Shown one piece after another: positions 55,964 through 64,000 of a stretch of 64,000 bases of DNA (the first letter of the stretch is position 1; every line of letters starts with the position of its first letter). The notes beneath the pieces were generated by a model. That model saw only the letters and a program-made list of their open reading frames with translations. It ran no database searches and was not told where the DNA came from. Made by a program: the position numbers and the translations under genes. Origin of the DNA: Oryzias latipes (lineage: Eukaryota; Chordata; Actinopteri; Beloniformes; Adrianichthyidae); the NCBI RefSeq assembly GCF_002234675.1, contig NC_019868.2:3140909-3204908 (forward strand), written 5' to 3'.

Positions 55964-58157
55964 TAGAGGGCTGCATTCGGATTGGTTCCCGCCGGGTCCC
56001 GCGGGAACCAACGCGGGATTGGGCGGTTTGAATTGTGCTGCGGGCGGGAGCGGGCGGCAAAAAAACCCCAGCGGGATCAGTGTTGCCATGAATATCTCAT
56101 GAATATATAATAACGGACCACGTTAGGCTGTGTGGCTGTTGGAGTCTTATGTACTGAAGCTCCGTGAACGCACCAGGTAGAGACGCCTAATGGCCTCTGT
56201 TATCTAACCTGTTGTTGGGGGCGTGCAACGCCCAGCCTCTTAGAAATTGTGTTCTTTAAAGCCTGATACCGCGGTCACATATGGGCGGAGCTACCAGCTA
56301 AAGTTATGGTCTGATCGCTGCATGGAGCGATGACACGATAGTCGGGGCGCTCCAGCGCAGCACAAGGATGAAAGAGCTGTGACTCTATCTGGCAACACTG
56401 CGCGGGATAAGGAAGGACCGGTTGCCTGGCAGGGACATGGTGTCGATTGATGAAGCAGAAAAGAACCTCAAACGAGGTTAATCGTTAGACATGCATGGTG
56501 TTCAGATCTGCCTGCCGATGCCCCACTGAGGCGCAAAACAGGAAAAACTGGAAAAGGCTGAAGCTAAAAAAAAAAGTATTTTTCCATCAGGAAAATTAAT
56601 TCATAGATTTTCAGCTCTGTTGAACTATTACAATGGTTTTTTTTCCTCCATAAATTCAAATGACTTTGACCTGCATCTTTACCAGCTGGTTCAGCGCGCT
56701 TCAGGCCGTCTGTCGGCGCGCGTACACACACACACACACGGGAGGATCATTTTTAACCGAAGGCAGAACCTCCTCCAAAACCATCAGAACCAGAAAAGCT
56801 AAACATCACTCTATCTCAGGGGTCGGGAACCTATGGTTCGCGAGCCATATATGGCTCTTTTGATGGTCACATGTGGCTCGCAGACACATCTTTAATTATA
56901 CTTTTTTTTTTTCATTAGAACAGTCCATGTCTGGCGCGATGGAATGCCAGAGGCGCGCAGTAGTAGCGGTGCTTGGAGAACAAAATCTACGCCAGCACTA
57001 TCAGTTACTATTATCTATTATTTCACAGAGTTTGTACCAGCCGGAAACCTGTGAATTGCCGTGCCTAAAACTGCGCGCTCCCGTCTCTGAGGAAGAGCGC
57101 ACAGTTGCGGGGACGGGATGTTAGAGGAAGAAAGCAGAGGGTGGGGGGGCACGGCCAGTATGAAGCAGAAACTCACCACGTATCAACCAGACTAGACCAT
57201 CAGCAGAACTACCATGAGAAATACTCATCATTTATTAGCAACAGCATAACAATGTTATTAAAAAGAATCCACAGACTTATTGTACTTTAAAAATGTTGAA
57301 ATTACATCAAATGCACACATTCATTTGTATATTTAGTTTTAAACATATCGTTGCTTACTGACTTGGACTGGGTGGTTGGGCCGCGTTAAAATTTCTGGAG
57401 TTCATTAAACGCATCAAGCAGAGATCTGATTGGCTCTCAGTTCTGTCGCTCAGGCGGTTGTTAGGTAGTTTGGACCAATGGGGTTCAGCTATGGGCCGAA
57501 TAAGGGAAATGGGAGGGCTGACTGAACAGTGAGCGAATATAAAGTTGGGAGAAGTGCTCTCGTCTCGGCGGGAGAGATTCAGGAGTTGCTAAATTAATTG
57601 TACGGCGTTCGTTGCGGTCTACAGTAACCAGAATGAAGAACCTTAAGAGAGGTTAAGTCTCAGTGTGGGAAAGGGACACTACATTATTGTATGGCTCTTT
57701 TGAAATTACATTTAAAAATATGTGGCGTTTATGGCTCTCTTGGCCAAAAAGGTTCCCGACCCCTGCTCTATCTGAACCTCCCTGAGCCGAGGAGCACCCA
57801 CTTTCCCCTATGGCAAAAGCATCTGGGAACGTGTGACCTTCAGTGAACAACAGGATTAGTGAAAATATATTTAATAATTAAGTTACACATTACACAAAAG
57901 AGGAATGCATGAAAAGATGAGGCTGGAGGAGGGCCATGAATCTCTTTAATAATATCAATACAAATATGTGTTTTATTTCCTGCGGGACGGGAGACGATAC
58001 AAAATCAATGCATCTCTATTACTGTGCGGGAATAAATTCTCAGAGTTTTGCGGGTGCGGGCGGGAGTGTAACGCATACGTTGCGGGAGCGGGCGGGATTG
58101 GTCAGAAATTCGGCGGGCGGGAGCGGGATGAAGAAAATAGTCCCGCGCAGGGCTCTA
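55964..58157. mobile_element. hAT element (outer), GC-rich ends
   Basis: Ends TAGAGGGCTGC and, reversed, TAGAGCCCTGC, with subterminal 'gcgggcgggagcgggcgg' and 'gcgggagcgggcggg' blocks. The 8-base target duplication GTGTGAGG is exact (55956-55963 and 58158-58165). Its 2194 bases include a second, later hAT at 56817-57765. No transposase frame is recognised. Confidence 0.88.
56817..57765. mobile_element. hAT element (inner)
   Basis: The terminal inverted repeat CAGGGGTCGGGAACCT is perfect over 16 bases. The 8-base target duplication CTCTATCT is exact (56809-56816 and 57766-57773). Internal 'atggctcttttgatggtcac' and 'atggctcttttgaaattac' blocks mark a known style of fish hAT. It sits within the outer hAT. 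Confidence 0.92.
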
Positions 58158-58631
58158 GTGTGAGGGGCTGTAAGCTAGTGGGAAAGAGTGTAAACAGACG
58201 GATGAAGGGAAGTACGGGCAGACTTTCTCCATAGCAACAAGCCACAACTCAGAGGTGATTTTCTAATCAACTCCTGCTGTTCTGCAGAAACTATGTCTCT
58301 AGAAAATGACAAGGTTTTTTTTTTATTTAGGCTAAAAACTGCATAACCCTGATTTAAAAAAAAAGACCACTGAAAACACATAAGATGATCTGAGTGGGAC
58401 TTGAATGCAGTGAAAGATTAACACTTGTTCTTAGTTTGTGCGTTTACTTCTTAACATGATTTCCATCTATTATTGTGCGTTCTTTGAACTCTAGTTGTAT
58501 CACAGATATAAAACTCTGGAGCTCCATAATCCCTTCAGATGTTTCAGGGTCCCAGTGCGATTCACAAGTTTGAAATTTGACAGTAGGATTCAGAACACTG
58601 ACGTCTCTGCAGATTGACGCCTGACCTGGAC

Positions 58632-58867
58632 ATGGCGGCCCTGTCGGTGGGGATGTTTCCTGTGGAGGCGTCCACGGTGGAGGACAGGCCGGGGCTGGGG
58701 AGCATGCCCAAGAACATGCTGCCCGCTCCGCAGCTGGTGATGCTGGCCAATGTGGCGGCGGAGTGCGGTGCAGGAGGAGATGACAGCGTGGCGGATGAAA
58801 AGGAGATGATGGAACTAAAGACTGTGGGATGCAGCTACTCTGACAGTGAGGATGAGAGCGTGATCAG
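58632..58867 (+). CDS. rest: REST coding exon 1, residues 1-78
   Basis: MAALSVGMFPVEASTVEDRP to SYSDSEDESVI. The exon starts at 58613 after CTGCAG and the donor is CAG|GTGAGA. Confidence 0.9.
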
Positions 58868-61800
58868 GTGAGACGTTGCACGGATGTGGGCGGAGCAGTT
58901 GGTGGCACTGGTCGTCACTACCAAAATACTGAATCAACTGGGCATTATATATAAGTTAATGCATCCATATGTTATTGATCTGTTGTTTAAGTAGTGAAAT
59001 AAACTAAACAAAACATATATAATTTCTTGCATTAAAAACAAACTAAAAAAATTTTTATACCTGGAAAAATGCAAAAAAAAATTTTTAGATAAACATCAGT
59101 TTAGTATCCATTAGTTAGTGCGATGGCTGTGGTTACATGCCTGTAACTCACCTGTGTCTCTGAACAGGTACAGCTACGACAACCAGAACCACCTAGACAT
59201 TTGTGTCATTAACTACCCCGAGTCCCCACGTAACGAGGGTGTCGCCGGGGGCGACCTTGGAGCTGCGAGCCAGTCCCAGCCTCGCCCCTCCGCCAACACA
59301 CCAAAAGAGGGCGCCGGTGACAAAGACACGCCCCCGAACGTTGACGGCCTGAACAAGAAGAAGCCGTTCTGCTGCAAACCGTGTCGCTTCCAGGCTCAGA
59401 ACAAGCAGCAATTCGTGGAGCACCTGAGCTCGCACAGCATCAGCAAGATGTTGGTGGTCAACCAGGTAGAGGGGCGGAGCAAAATCACGGCCAAGGAGGC
59501 AGAGACGTCTGAGGCGACTCCTGCCAGGTCCAGTGAGGAGGCAGAGAATGGCGGAGAAGCGGCCTCAACAGGGAACGAGAAAAAAGGCTTATTCAAGTGT
59601 GAGCGGTGTGGCTACAACACCAACCGGTTAGACCATTACATGGCTCACCTGAAGCACCACAGCAAGGAGGGGGAGGACCACAGGTGAGAGGATGTCACAG
59701 GGTGAGGTCAGCAGACGGGGGAACAGCGGACCCCAGGCTGAATGCAGGTGTGCTGTGTGTCTACAGGGTGTTCAAGTGCACTCTGTGCACGTACACGACC
59801 GTCAGCCAGTACCACTGGAGGAAACACCTGAGGAACCACTTCCCCAGCAAGCTGCACACCTGCAGCCAGTGCTCCTACTTCTCCGACCGCAAGAGCAACT
59901 ACATCCAGCATATCCGCACGCACACAGGCAGGAACGCCACCTGTCCCCCACCCATCTGTCACCCTGTTCATTCTGTCCCTCACCCCAGTGTTCTCCCCTG
60001 TCATTGGTCAGTGTCTGCAGGTGAGGAGCATGTGATGAGCTGTTTTTTCTGTCATGCAGGCGTCCGTCCATTCCAGTGTGTATACTGCGACTACTCCAGC
60101 TCACAGAAGACACACCTGACCCGACACATGAGGACTCACTCAGGTGTGTGATTGATCAGGAGTCTGCAGACGTCTGAAAGTGGTTGCTTGAGTGCGTGTT
60201 GCTGAGGGCGGTGTGGTTACTGACCTCCTGGCATACTGTCATCATCAAGCACCAATCAGGGTTTCTTCAAAGACAACAAACAGTCCTGCCATCAGTGCAA
60301 ATATGTGGCTCTGATGCCCAGTGAAGCAGGGAGGGGAGGGGCAAGGCGTGAGCTGTTTACGCAGACATTGACAGTTTTCTGCTCAAATCTGGCGGTTTTT
60401 CGCCCAATCTGGCAACACTACAGACAGACAGACACTTGCACACACTCCGCAAGTAAATTCACACTCTTCACTGTATGTATTAAAGAAAAACTTCAACCAA
60501 AGTATCGAGAGTATCGCTCTCATCACACTAGTTACATTACTTGGTATTGATACTCAGATTGACCCGCCCACCACTACTTGGTACTGCAGTGCAGCTGTCA
60601 TTGTCACAGAGCTCCAGTGGATTCTCCATGAACATCTGCCAGCAGGAGCGTTGACCAACCAATCGTGCGTGTCAGACTACGTCAGATGACTAACATTGGC
60701 TAAACCCAGTCCTGCTGCAGCCCAGGCTCTGTCCTTTTTGTCGTTATCCTTATAAAACGGATGAGCAGTGTCATAAAGGATGGGGTGGTTCTGCGATCAG
60801 CCTCTCGTCATCCATGGTGTTAACTGACGGATATGACGCTCTACCACACACTTTGTGACCCTGTGTCACTGGAAAAGAACAGCGGAAAATAGGTCTTAGT
60901 TTGAAAAATGTACCGGATGCACTTTACACGTTACATTTGCCCCGGCGTCTGGCCAAAATTTGAAGCCAATGAAACGGATTTGGAGTGTCGGAGCAGACTG
61001 GGTGCTGAGTGCCTCTCGCTCTTTTCAAGTTACGTAAAGACTCCAGCAGAGGCACCGCAGGTGGACAGGATGCAATGTGAGCCCAAGATAATCCATACAT
61101 GACACAATGAAAAGGGGTTCTTCACACACAAACACACACACACACACCTGCAGACAGATTCAGGGTCCACTCGGTCCCTCGTGCGTGGCAGTCAAGAGTT
61201 TGGCCTGTTTGTGTGTTGAGGGTGTGCAACAGTTGTGTTCCTTTGACTCACCTCAATCATCTCTCTCTCTGTCCTGAAGCTGTCCGCTGGGATTAACACG
61301 GTAACCTGACAAACTGCTTGTGGTGTTGTGTTAAGTTGTTGTGTTGCTGTGTGAGTGTCCCATCCGGCTGATCCTCCTGAACACACCAGTGTGAAAACTC
61401 TTGTGTGAACAGAACATCCTAACCTCCTAAATCCCGCTTCAGTCCCTCTGACAGAACCAAGGATGAGCAAAAACTGTTTAAATTTAACGCCAAATTAAGA
61501 GTTTTAGTTCTGAGAGCTTTTATTGTGAAAGATATGCACGGATCCATCCAGGAGCAGCAGAACCGTCAGAATATAAAAATTACCAGTAGAACATGCTGAG
61601 GCAGAATTAGTTTGAGAAATCCATCACTTCCAATTGGACTTCGGATCCTGTTTCAGGAAAACAAGGTGGATCCGATGTGACCATCAGTTGGGTCTGAAGG
61701 AATGAAACGGACCAGATCAAACCAGGACAATTTTGATAAGTACTAAGACAATAAATCAACAGCTCATTGAGGTATCAGAAATGGGCGTGAACACCTGAGT

Positions 61801-63502
61801 CTGACCCACCAGCTGGCTGCATGAACTCTCTGTGTCTGCCTGTCATCTCCACAGCTGAAGTCCTCTCTCCTTCCTGTTTACAGGTGAGCGTCCCTTCAAG
61901 TGCGAGAGTTGCCCCTACCTGGCAGCTAACCAGCACGAAGTGACCCGGCACGCCCGCCAGGTGCACAACGGCCCCAAACCGCTGTCCTGCCCCTACTGCG
62001 AGTACAAGACGGCTGACCGCAGCAACTTCAAGAAGCACGTGGAGCTTCACCTGAACCCTCGGCAGTTCCTCTGCCCGCTCTGCAAGTACGCCGCCTCCAA
62101 GAAGTGCAACCTACAGTACCACATCAAGTCCAGACACTCGGGCTGCAGCGTGGAGCTGGACGTCTCCAAAGTCAAACTGCGCATCAAGAAGCCCAGTACT
62201 GACGGTGCAGAGGAGAACTCTAAAGCAAGCAAGTCCGATGGTTCGTCCAGCTTTGAGGAGGACATGGAGGACGAGGACGACCACTCCAGCCCCATAAATC
62301 TGTCCATCAAGAAGAGCAGCAGGACCAACCCACCAGGAGGGACCGAAACTACCGACAAGTCTGCAAAGAAACCTAGACTCATGTCTGAGGAAGAGAAACC
62401 ACAGAAAGTGAAAGAGCAGGAGAAAAAGATCTCAATGAGACAGAAGAAGGTTCCTGAGGGAGAGACTACGCCTGTGACAACAGACAACAAGGTGAAGAAA
62501 CGAGTCAAGAAGGTGCAAGCAGTGAAAAAGACGGACCAGGACCAAGCAGAGGAACCCCCGCCTGAGAAACACAGAGCAGGGGAAGCCTGTCAACAGCAAA
62601 TGTCACAAGAAGCACATGTTAAGGACCAAAAGGTCAGGCCTGACAAGGAGAAGGTACCTCAGAGAAGGGACAGCTCTAAACCCAGGAAGTGTGGATCCAG
62701 GAAGTCTGAGAAGAAACCAGATCATATCAAGGAAGCCACAGAGAAACCCACGACTCCTGCAAAAAAATCCAAACCAAAGGTGGTCAAGGTCAAACCCACC
62801 AAGAGAAGAGCAGCTGAAGCTCTGGATCTTTCCCAAAGGTCCTCCAAGACCAGACGTTTGAAAGCTCCTGCCGCTGAAAAGCTGCCGACCAAGTCTCCTC
62901 AACAGGCAGAGTCCAGCCCAACCGACAGATCCATTAGAACTCTGGCTGCCAAGACTAGAAAGTCCAGCAAGAAAGCTCCAACAGAGCGTCAGATAGCCGA
63001 CCCAGTCCCATCCTCAGAGGCTCCAGAGACGTCCACTCAGCCCACAAGAGACAGTCCTGCAGGATCCTCCACTGAAGAATGCGCAGATTCTTGCAGCGCC
63101 ACTCCAGGAGAACCAGCTGCCAGTCGGGCTGAAGACCAGCACCCTCCAACCTTTGTCAAACCCACGCTGCCTCCACTGCTTCCAGGCCAGCGCAGCAGAC
63201 CTGCTGATGCTGAGGATGATGAGGGCATCCACAGCTGCCAGGAGGCAGGAAGTGACATCAGTGACAGCGCGTCAGAGGGAAGTGACGACTCTGGCCTCAA
63301 CGGGGCTGGCGCCAGATTAGGCAAGATGACCAACGACCCTGAAACGCCCACAGAAGAGGTTCCAACGCCAGCAGAGCTCAAGAGCCACCTGTGCATCTTC
63401 TGTGACCGCACCTTCATGCAAGAGGGGGAGTACAGGCGCCACCTGAACCGCCACCTCGTCAATGTCTACTATATGGATGGGGCCGCCAGCACTCAGAAGT
63501 GA
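58632..63502 (+). CDS. rest: RE1-silencing transcription factor (NRSF)
   Basis: Nuclear C2H2 repressor that binds RE1/NRSE sites and silences neuronal genes through SIN3 (N terminus) and CoREST (C terminus). Five coding exons give 871 residues; human has 1097. Seen: N-terminal block with APQLVMLANVA, conserved in REST; finger 1 at about 146-169; fingers 2 to 8 at about 221-417, with exon-by-exon match to family (CGYNTNRLDHYMAHLKHH, CTYTTVSQYHWRKHLRNH, SSSQKTHLTRHMRTH, NQHEVTRHARQVHNGPKPL); a long Lys-rich linker; the acidic DDEGIHS...SEGSDDSGLNGA block, matching the human degron region; and finger 9 at 835-856 (CIFCDRTFMQEGEYRRHLNR). The ATG at 58632 is the first in the exon that opens after an acceptor at 58612. 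An 84-nt exon for finger 5 equals the human one. The third intron appears to be GC-AG. Confidence 0.95.
59168..59683 (+). CDS. rest: REST coding exon 2, fingers 1 and 2
   Basis: Starts YSYDNQNHLDICVINYPESP, then finger 1 (FCCKPCRFQAQNKQQFVEHL) and finger 2. It ends DH plus two bases before GTGAGA. Confidence 0.92.
59767..59927 (+). CDS. rest: REST coding exon 3, fingers 3 and 4
   Basis: VFKCTLCTYTTVSQYHWRKH to YIQHIRTHT. It is followed by ACAG|GCAGGA, an apparent GC donor; frame and finger linker are exact with this end. Confidence 0.88.
60060..60143 (+). CDS. rest: REST coding exon 4, 84 nt, finger 5
   Basis: VRPFQCVYCDYSSSQKTHLT to RHMRTHS. The acceptor is ATGCAG and the donor CAG|GTGTGT. 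The length equals the human finger 5 exon. Confidence 0.94.
60144..61883. other. REST intron 4
   Basis: Contains a transposon-like stretch at about 60230-60580 ('agtatcgagagtatcgc', 'ggtattgatactcag') and a (CA)n tract at about 61125-61148. In mammals the neural REST4 exon lies in this intron; I could not identify an equivalent by eye. Confidence 0.5.
61884..63502 (+). CDS. rest: REST last coding exon, fingers 6-9
   Basis: GERPFKCESCPYLAANQHEV, fingers 7 and 8, Lys-rich linker, acidic degron-like block, finger 9 and stop TGA at 63500-63502. The acceptor is TTACAG. Confidence 0.95.
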
Positions 63503-64000
63503 GAGGTTTCCACGGAAACGGATTGGCCGATCAACTGAAGACAATTCCCTTTGTTCAAATGATTTTCACCTTCGAGGCTTGCGGCTGCTTCACTGTAGTC
63601 TATGTATTAAGGCTCTTTAGTAGAAACTGAAGACGTCAATTCCAATTCACGATCAGGAATCAATTCTTCTGATCAAGAACCAGTTTTCAGCTCAGCTCAT
63701 GAACTGATCCAGTCTGCTGCAGCCAAAAGACCAGAGGAGGACTTCTGGTTTCTCAGCATCAAATCAAGATCAGTTCAAGCAGAAACTCTCAGGTTTTAAC
63801 CAGTCCTGCAGGTCTCACCACGCCTGCAACACTACATCACATCAGCTGTTGTTACCCTGGTAACCATGCCCTAAAAATTCATTTCATCCAGCAGTTTGTG
63901 GGTCTTTCACGTGTTTCCATGGGAACCGGATGCTGTTTGACCTTTAGTGCCTTTGACAATCAGCTGTGTGGTCTGAAGGTTGCAGCTGAACCTCTCCAGA
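63503..64000 (+). other. REST 3' UTR, running off the window
   Basis: Follows the REST stop codon. No AATAAA is seen before the window ends. Confidence 0.7.

Larger units (their letters stand above)
55741..58402 (+). repeat. Repeat family A, plus copy, split by a hAT
   Basis: Left part 55741-55963 ('ctgctccgctccattctgatc', 'atccatgaacgtctttg') and right part 58166-58402 ('aagagtgtaaacag', 'cacaactcagaggtgatttt', 'tgagtgggactt') join into a family A copy if 55964-58157 plus one duplication is removed. Confidence 0.75.

Noticed and set aside
58614-58631. Upstream non-ATG extension of REST (TTG at 58614)
   Set aside because: The first ATG of the exon at 58632 gives a normal start; no reason to prefer TTG.
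62047-62508. 153-codon minus-strand frame
   Set aside because: Antisense shadow of the REST last exon.
1-64000. CRISPR arrays, bacterial operons, tRNA or rRNA genes
   Set aside because: No regularly spaced direct repeats and no tRNA- or rRNA-like sequence seen; the window is vertebrate nuclear DNA.
1-64000. A new multi-gene biological system
   Set aside because: The four genes are well-known and unrelated in function; the remaining sequence is explained mainly by mobile elements. I found nothing that supports an undescribed system.

Overview
The window looks like nuclear DNA of a ray-finned (teleost) fish. The protein-coding genes are split by GT-AG introns, are vertebrate-specific in type, and sit among fish-style transposable elements (hAT, piggyBac, PIF/Harbinger, Tc1, L2-like LINE, Ty3/gypsy). 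Some repeats, notably the one beginning with the motif AAAGACCCACTCC, resemble what I remember from ricefish (Oryzias), but the genus is a low-confidence guess.

Layout: (1) 1-880, upstream repeats. (2) 885-22008, TGFBI (+), 17 coding exons giving a 677-residue secreted protein with four FAS1 domains. (3) 22.3-23.7 kb, intergenic Tc1/mariner relic. (4) 24003-28184, EXOSC3 (+), 4 exons, 250 residues, with one hAT element in each of introns 1 and 2. (5) 28.4-32 kb, intergenic repeat graveyard: a broken coiled-coil-coding relic, piggyBac-type MITEs, a LINE fragment and a decayed Ty3/gypsy pol. (6) 33489-47293, B4GALT1 (-), 6 coding exons, 357 residues, with an 8.2-kb first intron holding a Harbinger element and nested DNA transposons. 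(7) 47.6-54 kb, intergenic: L2-like LINE end, a long (TA)n tract, a fourth piggyBac MITE and other repeats. (8) a CpG-rich stretch at about 54.05-54.65 kb that is the likely REST promoter and noncoding first exon, then an intron holding three nested layers of transposon. (9) 58632-63502, REST (+), 5 coding exons, 871 residues, nine C2H2 fingers; its 3' UTR runs off the window.

I joined exons by hand using splice consensus and reading-frame continuity. All four genes give uninterrupted frames of lengths close to their known families. The genes are functionally unrelated: extracellular matrix protein, RNA exosome cap subunit, Golgi galactosyltransferase and neuronal-gene repressor. I see no operon-like or novel multi-gene system.

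The most interesting observations are: a GC-AG intron inferred in REST; two REST coding introns not present in mammals; a Phe replacing the donor-selectivity Tyr of B4GALT1; absence of the RGD motif in TGFBI; and a set of transposon insertions whose target-site duplications can be read directly, including a pre-insertion site preserved in a nearby duplicate and a three-level nest.
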